From NCBI RefSeq assembly GCF_003610915.1, contig NZ_NSDJ01000001.1, positions 744,001 to 808,000 on the forward strand: DNA of 64,000 nucleotides. Reading direction: 5' to 3'. The stretch is from Rahnella variigena (GTDB taxonomy: Bacteria; Pseudomonadota; Gammaproteobacteria; Enterobacterales; Enterobacteriaceae). Shown here piece after piece: positions 55,311 through 63,625 of the stretch. Below the pieces are notes generated by a model. The model did no database searches. It had not been told where the DNA came from and was given only the letters and a program-made list of their open reading frames with translations. Both the position numbers and the translations under genes were made by a program. Positions within the stretch are counted from its first letter, which is position 1; each line of letters opens with the position of its first letter.

Positions 55311-55411
55311 TCGTCACATACTGTCAGCCTTATTATCAGAAACCCGTTTCTGGCCGGTACACCAAAGCGCCCGCAGAAACTTAAGTCCTAAACAGACAGA
55401 GAGGAATATTT

Positions 55412-56686
55412 ATGTCTCATCGTCGAGTAGTTATAACCGGCATGGGGGCTGTGAGTCCTCTGGGCTGTGATATCGAAACGATCTGGAAGCGCCTGCTGGC
55501 CGGTCAGTCCGGTATCCGTGTTTTACCGGAAGAGATTGTTGAAACCCTGTCCGTGAAAATTGGTGGTCAGGTACAAACCAAAGAACAGGATCCTGAGTCA
55601 GGATTCGATCCGGATCAGTTCGTGGTGCCCAAAGACCAGAAAAAAATGGACCGTTTCATTCTATTCGCGATGGCTGCTGCTGATATGGCCGTTGCTGATG
55701 CGGGCTGGAAAGCAGAAACGCAGGAACAGCAGGAACGTACCGCAACGGTAATCGGTTCCGGTATCGGTGGTTTCCCTGCGATTGCCCATGCTGTGCGTAC
55801 TAACGACAGCCGTGGCGCTAAGCGTTTGTCCCCGTTCACGATCCCTTCATTTCTGGTGAATCTGGCGTCTGGTCAGGTTTCCATTAAGCATCAGTTCAAA
55901 GGCCCGATTGGCGCACCGGTAACGGCTTGCGCGGCAGGTGTTCAGGCGATTGGCGATGCTGTACGTTTGATTCGTAATGACGAAGCGGATGTTGCGCTTT
56001 GTGGCGGTGCAGAAGCGGCTATCGATACCGTGAGTTTGGGTGGTTTTGCTGCGGCGAAAGCGATGTCCACCGGCCATGAAGATCATCCGGAAAAAGCTTC
56101 CCGCCCGTTCGACAGTGCTCGTGATGGTTTCATCATGGGCGAAGGTGCCGGCATGCTGGTGATTGAAGAACTGGAACACGCGAAAGCCCGTGGTGCGAAA
56201 ATTCTGGCTGAGATTGTCGGTTACGGCACCAGCGGTGACGCTTACCATATGACTTCGGGTGCGGAAGATGGCAACGGCGCGGGTCGCGCCATGAAAATCG
56301 CGCTGCGTCAGGCGGGTATCCAGCCTTCAGATGTGCAGCACCTGAATGCTCATGCTACCTCTACGCCGGTGGGGGATCTGGGTGAAATCAATGCGATTAA
56401 AACCCTGTTCGGAACCGACGGTAAGCTGGCGGTGACATCCACCAAATCTGCGACCGGGCATCTTCTGGGCGCGGCTGGTGGTCTGGAAACCATCTTCACC
56501 ATTCTGGCCGTGCGTGACCAGATTGTTCCTCCGACGCTGAATCTGGAAAACAAAGATGAAGCAGCTGCAGGTCTGAACATTGTCGGTAATACCGCGCAGA
56601 AACATGAGATTACCTATGCCCTGTCAAACGGCTTCGGTTTCGGTGGCGTGAACGCCTGCGTGCTGTTGAAACGCTGGGAAAACTAA
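55412..56686 (+). CDS. Beta-ketoacyl-ACP synthase II (FabF family), extra copy
   Basis: Condensing enzyme that elongates acyl-ACP with malonyl-ACP. It has 424 residues, slightly longer than housekeeping FabF (about 413). The Cys-His-His triad is intact: Cys173 in VTACAAGV, His314 in NAHATSTP and His350 in KSATGHLLGAAG, with Lys345. The N-terminus RRVVITGMGAVSPLG is typical. The usual fabF lies in the fabH-D-G-acpP cluster, which is not in this window, so this is probably a second copy. Location beside a TetR regulator with matching inverted repeats suggests conditional expression, perhaps in membrane-lipid adjustment (inference). A ribosome site GAGAGGAAT precedes the ATG. Confidence 0.9.
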   Translation: MSHRRVVITGMGAVSPLGCDIETIWKRLLAGQSGIRVLPEEIVETLSVKIGGQVQTKEQDPESGFDPDQFVVPKDQKKMDRFILFAMAAADMAVADAGWKAETQEQQERTATVIGSGIGGFPAIAHAVRTNDSRGAKRLSPFTIPSFLVNLASGQVSIKHQFKGPIGAPVTACAAGVQAIGDAVRLIRNDEADVALCGGAEAAIDTVSLGGFAAAKAMSTGHEDHPEKASRPFDSARDGFIMGEGAGMLVIEELEHAKARGAKILAEIVGYGTSGDAYHMTSGAEDGNGAGRAMKIALRQAGIQPSDVQHLNAHATSTPVGDLGEINAIKTLFGTDGKLAVTSTKSATGHLLGAAGGLETIFTILAVRDQIVPPTLNLENKDEAAAGLNIVGNTAQKHEITYALSNGFGFGGVNACVLLKRWEN

Positions 56687-56713
56687 TTTCCCTCGCTGTT
56701 AAAGCATAAAAAA

Positions 56714-56748
56714 CGCCTCGGGTTGTGATGACCGGAGGCTTTTTTTTT
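56714..56748 (+). terminator. Rho-independent terminator of fabF
   Basis: GCCTC...GAGGC stem with an inner GG/CC and one mismatch, followed by nine Ts. Confidence 0.85.
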
Positions 56749-56775
56749 GTGCGTGAGGCAATGAACCTGTTGTCG

Positions 56776-57442
56776 TTATTTTTTATTCAGACGCTTTGCG
56801 GCTGATTCAATTTGCCTGATGCTGTGTTCCGGAGCGGGGAGATTTTCCGGCATGGTTCCGCCTAATTCTTCGATTGTTTTCCGAACCTTACTACCCACAT
56901 CAAAATGTGTCTAATCCGCCATACAGCCCCTGATAGCCATGATTCTGAAACACGGCAAAATCCAGAGTGGTTTTTACGCCGGCCTGTTGAGCGACTTCGA
57001 CTAATTGTTTGTTATGCTCTTTTAGCTCGTTACGCAGGAACAGACGCTTTTCATCTTCCCTGAGTCGCTTAAAGTTTTCATCATCAGCTAATTCTTGCCG
57101 TCTGGTTTGCAGAGCAAAGTAAGTCTGTCCTGCAGCGATGACGGGTTTGCCGGGATCACCATTTTGGACAACCAGATAACATGCGTATCTCGACAGATGA
57201 ACGTCATCTAATTCACGCAATGCTGTTGAACCAAGAGTAACCATTTTGGTGGCGTCAACGAAATGGTCTGCTATCTCCTGATTACTTGTCTCACAGGCTT
57301 GCATAGCTCTGGATAGAACCTTCTGGAAATTCCTCCAGTCTTTATAATCCAATAAAGAGGACAGGTCTCTTGCTGACCAATACTCACTTCCATTTTCGTT
57401 GTTCAGACGAAGTTTTTCAAAAGGTTGATGGTGTTCGTTCAT
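56776..57442 (-). pseudogene. dinD: dinD, DNA-damage-inducible protein D, internally deleted and frameshifted
   Basis: The reading frame from MNEHHQPFEKLRLNN follows E. coli DinD closely for about 178 residues (ARDLSSLLDY, SRYACYLVVQNGDPGKPVIA, NHGYQGLYGGLD) and then stops after DTF near 56900. The final DinD part reappears at once in the +1 frame: THFDVGSKVRKTIEELGGTMPE to the stop at 56776. About 50-55 codons between the YGGLD and THFDVG segments of E. coli DinD (274 residues) are missing. The gene is therefore probably non-functional, unless the truncated N-terminal part works alone. Its position between yicG and yicC is ancestral. No good LexA box is seen upstream; only a half-site CTGTATC (57470-57464, minus strand) remains. 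Confidence 0.88.
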
Positions 57443-57598
57443 GCCAATCTCCATATTGCAAATGATACAGCTGGCCAGAACAAGGGAATGGCTAGCGCGT
57501 TTTAAGGCGCCTTCATGATAACTCCTGAGAATAAAAAAAAGCCCGCCAGGATGCGGACTTTCTAATGTTAGTAAGACTTAATAATACGCTTTGACGTT

Positions 57599-58462
57599 TT
57601 ACTCAATATTCTGGATCTGCTCGCGCATTTGCTCGATCAATACTTTCAGCTCAATGGCGGAAGTCGTGACATCGGCGTTGATGGATTTAGACGCCAGCGT
57701 ATTCGACTCGCGGTTAAATTCCTGCATCATGAAATCAAGACGACGGCCAACGGCTTCTTCCTTCTTCATGATTTTGTGCGTTTCTTTGACGTGTGCTTCC
57801 AGACGGTCCAGCTCTTCTGCCACATCAACACGCTGCGCCATCAGCACCAGTTCCTGCTCCAGACGGGTGTTTTCCAGCTGTACCTGGGCATCTTCCAGCT
57901 TGCTGACCAGACGTTCGCGCTGCCATTGCAAAATGTTTGGCATCTGGGCACGAACCTTGATCACTTCAGCACTGACACCGTCGAGACGTTGCTCGATCAT
58001 GGTTTTCAGCGCGGCACCTTCGCTTTCACGGGCGCTGATGAAATCGTCGAGCGCAGTTTCCAGAGCCACCAGCAATTCGTTGCTGATAGCATCTAGATCC
58101 TGTTCTTCGGCCAGCATGACGCCCGGCCAGCGCAGAACTTCCAGCGGATTGATTTCGCCTTCGTCACTTTGCATTTTTACCCATTGCGCGGCTTCAACCA
58201 GCTGTTTAGCCAGCTTTTCATTGAGCTGCAATGTGCTCTGTGCGCCCGGATCGAGATCAAAACGCAGATTACATTCGACTTTACCGCGGGTCAGGCGAGA
58301 ACGAATACGCTCACGGACGACCGGCTCCAGGCTGCGGAATTGCTCGGGCAGACGGATGTAAGTTTCGAGATAACGTTGGTTTACCGAGCGGAGTTCCCAC
58401 GCTGCGCTGCCCCAGTCACCCTTAATTTCGCGTCGGGCATAAGCGGTCATACTTCTGATCAT
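57599..58462 (-). CDS. yicC: YicC-family endoribonuclease
   Basis: Conserved protein of 287 residues, equal to E. coli; YicC/YloC members have recently been shown to be RNases, and E. coli YicC acts on the small RNA RyhB. The N-terminal MIRSMTAYARREIKGDWGSA and the C-terminal signature GRRLDFMMQEFNRESNTLASKS-type region (late residues) are conserved, with a long helical middle rich in Glu and Arg. It is divergent from rph, as in E. coli. The opposite strand is open for 256 codons but is a shadow. Confidence 0.95.
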   Translation of the reverse strand: MIRSMTAYARREIKGDWGSAAWELRSVNQRYLETYIRLPEQFRSLEPVVRERIRSRLTRGKVECNLRFDLDPGAQSTLQLNEKLAKQLVEAAQWVKMQSDEGEINPLEVLRWPGVMLAEEQDLDAISNELLVALETALDDFISARESEGAALKTMIEQRLDGVSAEVIKVRAQMPNILQWQRERLVSKLEDAQVQLENTRLEQELVLMAQRVDVAEELDRLEAHVKETHKIMKKEEAVGRRLDFMMQEFNRESNTLASKSINADVTTSAIELKVLIEQMREQIQNIE

Positions 58463-58588
58463 GTATGCGTACCTGTTAATGTAAAGATGCAGCGATTATA
58501 GCCGTGCCGTGCCGGTCATGATAGGCATTACCTCGCGAAGTCCGTATAATGCGCAGCCAAACATGATTCGCGACCCGGAGAACTATCC

Positions 58589-59305
58589 ATGCGTCCAGCA
58601 GGCCGAAATGCACAACAAGTGCGCCCCGTAACACTGACCCGCCATTACACTAAACACGCTGAAGGTTCCGTGCTGGTGGAGTTTGGTGATACCAAAGTGC
58701 TGTGTACCGCCACGGTGGAGGAAGGTGTTCCGCGTTTTCTGAAAGGTCAGGGACAAGGTTGGATCACCGCTGAGTACGGCATGTTGCCGCGTTCTACCCA
58801 CACGCGTAATGCGCGTGAAGCTGCCAAAGGCAAGCAAGGCGGCCGTACGCTGGAAATTCAGCGTCTGATTGCCCGTTCCCTGCGTGCTGCTGTCGATCTG
58901 AAAAAGTTAGGTGAGTTCACCATTACCCTCGACTGCGACGTGTTGCAGGCTGATGGTGGTACGCGCACTGCGTCCATTTCTGGTGCGTGTGTGGCTCTGG
59001 CCGATGCGCTTAATGCGCTGGTGGCTGCGGGGAAACTGAAAGCTAACCCGATGAAAGGCATGGTTGCCGCGGTGTCTGTCGGTATCGTTAAAGGCGAAGC
59101 GCTGTGTGACCTTGAGTATGTCGAAGATTCGGCAGCTGAAACCGATATGAACGTCGTGATGATGGAAGATGGCCGCATGATTGAGGTGCAGGGCACCGCA
59201 GAGGGCGAGCCGTTCAGTCATGAGGAGCTACTCGGTTTACTGGCCCTCGCCCGAGGGGGCATCGACACTATCTTCCAGGCGCAGAAAGCGGCGCTGGCGG
59301 AATAA
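58589..59305 (+). CDS. rph: Ribonuclease PH
   Basis: Phosphate-dependent 3'-5' exoribonuclease that trims tRNA and rRNA ends. It has 238 full residues, intact, unlike the frameshifted allele of E. coli K-12. The conserved [20 protein letters not shown] stretch and the catalytic [14 protein letters not shown] are present. A -10 TATAAT lies at 58545-58550. It doubles as the leader gene of pyrE: its stop lies seven bases before the attenuator stem. Confidence 0.96.
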   Translation: MRPAGRNAQQVRPVTLTRHYTKHAEGSVLVEFGDTKVLCTATVEEGVPRFLKGQGQGWITAEYGMLPRSTHTRNAREAAKGKQGGRTLEIQRLIARSLRAAVDLKKLGEFTITLDCDVLQADGGTRTASISGACVALADALNALVAAGKLKANPMKGMVAAVSVGIVKGEALCDLEYVEDSAAETDMNVVMMEDGRMIEVQGTAEGEPFSHEELLGLLALARGGIDTIFQAQKAALAE

Positions 59306-59337
59306 TTTTTTAAGGCGACTGAGAAGTCGCCTTTTTT
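59303..59337 (+). terminator. pyrE attenuator
   Basis: AAGGCGACT / AGTCGCCTT stem with a GAGA loop and six Ts, preceded by a T-tract overlapping the rph stop region. This is the layout of UTP-sensitive attenuation: at low UTP polymerase pauses, ribosomes on rph catch up and prevent termination. Sequence is seen, mechanism taken from E. coli. Confidence 0.85.
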
Positions 59338-59388
59338 ATGGCCTGCGGGCTGACAATTAGAAATAAGACATTATCGAGGAGACCATCA

Positions 59389-60030
59389 ATGAAAGCCTAT
59401 CAGCGCCAGTTTATTGAGTTCGCACTGAACAAACAGGTTTTGAAATTCGGCGAATTTACCCTGAAGTCAGGGCGCATCAGCCCTTACTTCTTCAATGCCG
59501 GTTTGTTTAATACCGGCCGTGATCTGGCGTTACTGGGACGTTTTTATGCCGAAGCATTGGTGGATTCTAAAATTGATTTCGATTTAGTGTTTGGACCGGC
59601 TTACAAAGGTATTCCGATCGCGACGACCACGGCGGTTGCGCTGGCTGAGCACCATGAGCGCGATGTGCCATACTGCTTTAACCGCAAAGAGGCCAAAGAC
59701 CACGGCGAAGGCGGTTTGCTGGTAGGCAGTCCGTTGCAGGGGCGCGTCATGCTGGTGGATGATGTCATCACCGCCGGGACGGCTATCCGTGAATCGATGG
59801 AAATCATCAATGCCAATAACGCCACTCTGGCAGGTGTGCTGATTTCTCTGGATCGTCAGGAACGCGGACGCGCAGACATCTCCGCCATTCAGGAAGTTGA
59901 ACGCGACTATCATTGCAAAGTGATTTCAATTATTACGCTGGCCGACCTGATTGAGTATCTGGAAGAAAAAGCGGAAATGGCTGACCATCTGGCTGCTGTG
60001 CGGGCTTACCGGCAGGAGTATGGCGTTTAA
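59389..60030 (+). CDS. pyrE: Orotate phosphoribosyltransferase
   Basis: Converts orotate and PRPP to OMP in pyrimidine synthesis. The start [15 protein letters not shown] follows a GAGGAG site and gives 213 residues, the E. coli length; 17 upstream in-frame codons overlap the attenuator side. The PRPP-binding [13 protein letters not shown] and the catalytic loop [13 protein letters not shown] are intact. The next gene starts only 32 bases downstream with no terminator, so pyrE may be co-transcribed with the DUF2157 gene. Confidence 0.97.
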   Translation: MKAYQRQFIEFALNKQVLKFGEFTLKSGRISPYFFNAGLFNTGRDLALLGRFYAEALVDSKIDFDLVFGPAYKGIPIATTTAVALAEHHERDVPYCFNRKEAKDHGEGGLLVGSPLQGRVMLVDDVITAGTAIRESMEIINANNATLAGVLISLDRQERGRADISAIQEVERDYHCKVISIITLADLIEYLEEKAEMADHLAAVRAYRQEYGV

Positions 60031-60062
60031 TATCGGGTAAAACTTCATAAGGCAGGGATGTC

Positions 60063-62270
60063 ATGACACAAATTGAAGCGGGCAGCAAAGCATGGATCCC
60101 TTCCCGGGCGGCAGAGTTTCTCTGTCGCCAGACGCAGCGCCTGGTCAGAAGCCGCATCCTGACGCCAGCGGAATGCCAGCGTATTTATGATTTTTTTGGT
60201 GTCCGGCCTGATTATCCTGAATGGCGAAAATTTCTGGTCCCGTTACTCTCGCTGCTGGGTTTATTGTCGCTGGTCGCGGGTGCCGTCTTTTTTGTCGCCT
60301 GGAACTGGGCAAATATGCCGAAGATGGCAAAATTTGCGCTGGCAGAGTTGTTGATCGTTGCGCTTGCCGTCGTAGTCTGGTGGCGCTGGTATGACGGACT
60401 TGCACGCAGCGCCTTGCTGGCCGCCGGCCTCAGCTTTGGTGCGCTGTTTGCCCTCTATGGCCAGATTTATCAGACGGGCGCCGACAGCTGGGAGTTGTTC
60501 AGAGCCTGGTTGTTTGTTTTCCTGCCTTTAGCCCTCATCGCCCGACAGAACAGTCTGTGGTTCTGCTCCTGGTTACTTGCCAATCTTACGTTTCAGCTCT
60601 ATTACGCTACGGTGTCAATGTCTTTGCTGGACAGCGCGGCATTTGACGGTCTCGACTATTTCCCTGCAACTGCGCTCTGCAGCTATCTGATTGTGCAGAT
60701 ATTGTGTCTGGTTACGCGTGAAGTGCTTGCCCTGCGGACCCTAAAACATAATCCTCAGTCCTGGCTTGCCAGTCGCTGGTTCTCCCGCGTGATGGCTGGT
60801 TTTCTGCTGTTGATGCTGACGTCCATCGTGGCGGGAAATATATCCGGCTGGAGCTACGGTAACCATCATCCCTTTATTACCGCGTTATGGCTGGTTGTTT
60901 TGCTGGCGGGATACCTCTTCTACCGCTATCGCCATCCCGATCTTTGCATGCTGACGTTGGGGACGGTCAGTTTGGCTGCCGTTGGATGCGTATTGATCAT
61001 GCAAATGTTCGACAGTTCTTACGATGTGGGTGGCCTGTTTATGCTGGGCTGTCTGATGGCTTTATGGCTGGCGGGATGTGGTGCTCTGATGCTCTACTGG
61101 CGGCGTAAACTCTATGAGCGCCAGCCGGTCGAGGTCTCCTCCACGGAGATCGCTTTACTGGCGGAGCAATTACGTCAGCATAATTTGCTTAATCAGACGC
61201 AAATTGAAGAGATTCAGCAATACGATCACTCCTCTCACCTTCCCTGGTATCTGCGGCTGACGCTGGGTATCGGTGGCTGGGTGGCGGCGATGATTATTTT
61301 ACTTCTGCTGATACTGGTGCTGTATGTTGTCGGCCTGCTCAATGATCCCAACGCTGCCACGGTGATTATCCCTTCGCTGCTCCTTGCCTTTGTCGCCGGC
61401 GGACTTTTGCGCGTACAGGGCGTGAGCAAGCATCATATCGGGCTGGCATGGGTAATAGCCGCAACCTGTGGCCTCTGTTTTGGTTTCTATATTCTCTTTG
61501 AGCCTGGTTGGGAAATGTCTTTCCTGGTGGGCTCGCTCTGTTCATTGCCGGTGCTTGCGTTGATGGCGCTGGCCATGCCTGATCGTACTTTCCGCTTTAT
61601 GGCGATAACCGCGCTGACATTTTTTCTGATCCTTTCCGGCAATTTGCTGGCTGGCATGTATTTACCGCCGGCCGCCAGTTTTTGGGCCGTTTCAGCGCTG
61701 GTCGCTGCGATAGTGATTTTCTGGCTGTGGATTATCAGAGAACAAATTAACCTAAAAGCCACATCATGGGCTGATGCGGTTTCTCCTTTCCTCTGGGGTA
61801 TTCCTTCCGGCCTGATATTGCAGTGTTTTTCCGGTATTAATTCCTCGCTTCTCTTCGACTTTTTCTGGCAGCCAGCAGGGTATTTCACTCTTTCGCAGGG
61901 TACCGGCGCAGGTATTGCCGCCGGTTTAATACTGGGGTGTTTGTATCAGACTGGGGTGAAAAAGACGCCATCAGCCATGCTGTATCTGGCAGCGGCGGTT
62001 TTGTGTGGTGCCGCAGCCTTTTATGTGCCGGGAATCGGCCTGGGCCTGTGGTTATTACTGATGGCCCGTTATCAGGGAAGTCAGGGGATTTTAGCCGCGA
62101 GCGGCTGTTTTGTGGCGCTGTATATCATTGACTGGTATTACTTCCTCGGCGTCAGCTTATTGCATAAATCTCTTCTGATGTTTGTCACAGGCGTGGTGTT
62201 GCTGGCGCTGGCATTTGCAGCCAAAAAGCTGATCCCCGCGTGTAAGGAGCAAACTTATGCGAACCGGTAA
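60063..62270 (+). CDS. Large integral membrane protein, DUF2157/DUF4401 type
   Basis: Membrane protein of 735 residues with unknown function. A soluble N-terminus (1-55) with AAEFLCRQTQRLVRSRILTP resembles the start of DUF2157. A first hydrophobic block (about 57-345) contains WNWANMPKMAKFALAE and FGALFALYGQIYQTGADSW, both typical of DUF2157. A soluble stretch (about 345-392) precedes a second block (about 393-728) that resembles DUF4401 (LPWYLRLTLGIGGWVAAM). So it looks like a fusion of two families that are separate genes in some species. It overlaps the GDYXXLXY gene by 14 bases. This pair is absent between pyrE and slmA in E. coli. Confidence 0.85.
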   Translation: MTQIEAGSKAWIPSRAAEFLCRQTQRLVRSRILTPAECQRIYDFFGVRPDYPEWRKFLVPLLSLLGLLSLVAGAVFFVAWNWANMPKMAKFALAELLIVALAVVVWWRWYDGLARSALLAAGLSFGALFALYGQIYQTGADSWELFRAWLFVFLPLALIARQNSLWFCSWLLANLTFQLYYATVSMSLLDSAAFDGLDYFPATALCSYLIVQILCLVTREVLALRTLKHNPQSWLASRWFSRVMAGFLLLMLTSIVAGNISGWSYGNHHPFITALWLVVLLAGYLFYRYRHPDLCMLTLGTVSLAAVGCVLIMQMFDSSYDVGGLFMLGCLMALWLAGCGALMLYWRRKLYERQPVEVSSTEIALLAEQLRQHNLLNQTQIEEIQQYDHSSHLPWYLRLTLGIGGWVAAMIILLLLILVLYVVGLLNDPNAATVIIPSLLLAFVAGGLLRVQGVSKHHIGLAWVIAATCGLCFGFYILFEPGWEMSFLVGSLCSLPVLALMALAMPDRTFRFMAITALTFFLILSGNLLAGMYLPPAASFWAVSALVAAIVIFWLWIIREQINLKATSWADAVSPFLWGIPSGLILQCFSGINSSLLFDFFWQPAGYFTLSQGTGAGIAAGLILGCLYQTGVKKTPSAMLYLAAAVLCGAAAFYVPGIGLGLWLLLMARYQGSQGILAASGCFVALYIIDWYYFLGVSLLHKSLLMFVTGVVLLALAFAAKKLIPACKEQTYANR

Positions 62271-62793
62271 TCTGAGAAAATGGCTGGCAGGATTAGTGAT
62301 ACTGCTGGCGCTAATCGCAGTGAATGCGGGTATCTGGCAAAAAGAGCAGGTACTTAAACAGGGCGCGGTGATGATATTGCAGCTTGCGCCGGTTGATCCG
62401 CGCTCTCTGATGCAGGGGGATTACATGGTTCTCAACTATGCCATTACGCGTTCTTTGCAGCAGGAGTTATACCAGCAACGTCAGGTTTGTGATTCTGTTC
62501 CACAGACGCCTTGTCTTCCTGTCAGTGGCAAAATTATTGTGGCCGTTAATGAGCACCGGCAGGTCACTCAGGCGCGGTTTGATAGCGGTGACCCGCTGAA
62601 GCCCGATGAGTTGCGGGTTAACTATCATATGAATGCCGGAACGCTGACGGTGGGTACTGATGCTTACTTTTTCCAGGAAGGCCACGGTGAGCGTTTCGCC
62701 AGCGCACGTTATGGTGCATTTCGGGTAGGAGAAGACGGGTCGGCTTTACTGACCGCTATGCTGGATGAAAATGGAAAAATGATTCAGCCGTAG
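62257..62793 (+). CDS. GDYXXLXY-domain membrane-anchored protein
   Basis: Protein of 178 residues with one N-terminal membrane helix (about 9-26, WLAGLVILLALIAVNAGIW) and a probably periplasmic domain carrying the family motif GDYMVLNY at 54-61 and a late FASARYGAFRVGEDGSALL segment. Function is unknown; these proteins are commonly encoded next to DUF2157/DUF4401 proteins. Its ATG follows an AAGGAG site within the end of the upstream gene, so the two are translationally coupled. A terminator follows 12 bases after the stop. Two cysteines (CDSVPQTPC) could form a periplasmic disulfide. Confidence 0.87.
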   Translation: MRTGNLRKWLAGLVILLALIAVNAGIWQKEQVLKQGAVMILQLAPVDPRSLMQGDYMVLNYAITRSLQQELYQQRQVCDSVPQTPCLPVSGKIIVAVNEHRQVTQARFDSGDPLKPDELRVNYHMNAGTLTVGTDAYFFQEGHGERFASARYGAFRVGEDGSALLTAMLDENGKMIQP

Positions 62794-62803
62794 CGGGAAA
62801 AAC

Positions 62804-62828
62804 AAAAGGGCCTTTCGGCCCTTTTTGA
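62804..62828. terminator. Terminator after the GDYXXLXY gene
   Basis: Perfect stem AAAGGGCC / GGCCCTTT with a TTTC loop and T-run; A-rich upstream, so it may also serve the convergent slmA. Confidence 0.9.
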
Positions 62829-62857
62829 TATCTGATGTTTGTCGCTGCGTCGTGTTT

Positions 62858-63454
62858 TTATTGCAACTGAGCGGAGATAAGCGGCCAGCGGGTATCGAAG
62901 TCTTGTGTCGGCTTGTACTTGAATTCAGAGCGTACAAAACGCGACAGCATTCCTTCGCAGAATGCCAGTAACTGGCTGGCGAGCAGGGTTTCATCACTGA
63001 TAAACCCGCTGCCTTCACGCATTTTCTTTTCCCGCAAAACCTGACGCAATTGCGCTTCGATTCGCTCGAACAGCTGGTTGATGCGACCTTGCAGGCGGTC
63101 CTGTTCAAACATCAGGGCATGACCGGTCATGATGCGGGTTAATCCCGGATTACGTTCGGCAAATCCTAAAATCAGCAGCAAAATCAGACGGATTCTGTTT
63201 AGCGTATCTTTTTCATCCTGCAGGATGAGATTGATACGAGTGATCAGACTGTCTTCGATAAACTCGATTAAACTGTCAAACATCCGCGTTTTACTGGGGA
63301 AATGACGGTAAAGAGCTGCTTCTGAAACACCTACACTGGCGGCAAGCTTTGCCGTTGTGATCCGCTGGCTGCCATCGCTGGACTGAAGCATTTGCGCTAA
63401 CGCCTGCAAAATCTCTTCGCGCCTGTTCCTTTTTGTCGTTTCTTTCTCTGCCAT
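62858..63454 (-). CDS. slmA: Nucleoid occlusion factor SlmA
   Basis: TetR-fold DNA-binding protein that stops FtsZ ring assembly over unsegregated DNA. The start [16 protein letters not shown] gives 198 residues, the E. coli length; 17 upstream in-frame codons lack similarity. The helix-turn-helix [20 protein letters not shown] is nearly identical to E. coli. It lies downstream of dut, separated by about 170 bases without an obvious gene. Confidence 0.97.
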   Translation of the reverse strand: MAEKETTKRNRREEILQALAQMLQSSDGSQRITTAKLAASVGVSEAALYRHFPSKTRMFDSLIEFIEDSLITRINLILQDEKDTLNRIRLILLLILGFAERNPGLTRIMTGHALMFEQDRLQGRINQLFERIEAQLRQVLREKKMREGSGFISDETLLASQLLAFCEGMLSRFVRSEFKYKPTQDFDTRWPLISAQLQ

Positions 63455-63625
63455 GTCTGAATAGACCCTTGCTAAAAAACGGCTAAAACCATGGAGAAAC
63501 CGCACAACTGCCGCATGAATCGCTGTGATCCTGCGGCTTATTTCGTTCCCTTCGCGTTGTTACGGTCTGATAGTGATAAGGATCTGTTCAATATCGCGTC
63601 AAAATCTGCGGTGCTGAACAGGTTC

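Noticed and set aside
57464..57479. Possible LexA box upstream of dinD
   Set aside because: Only one CTGT half is present; the second half does not fit ACAG, so it was not called as a site.
57591..58361. Open frame of 256 codons opposite yicC
   Set aside because: Ser/Arg/Cys-rich translation typical of an antisense shadow; yicC is well supported.
63455..63625. Possible small gene between slmA and dut
   Set aside because: Short frames there overlap slmA or dut and have no ribosome site; treated as plain intergenic DNA.
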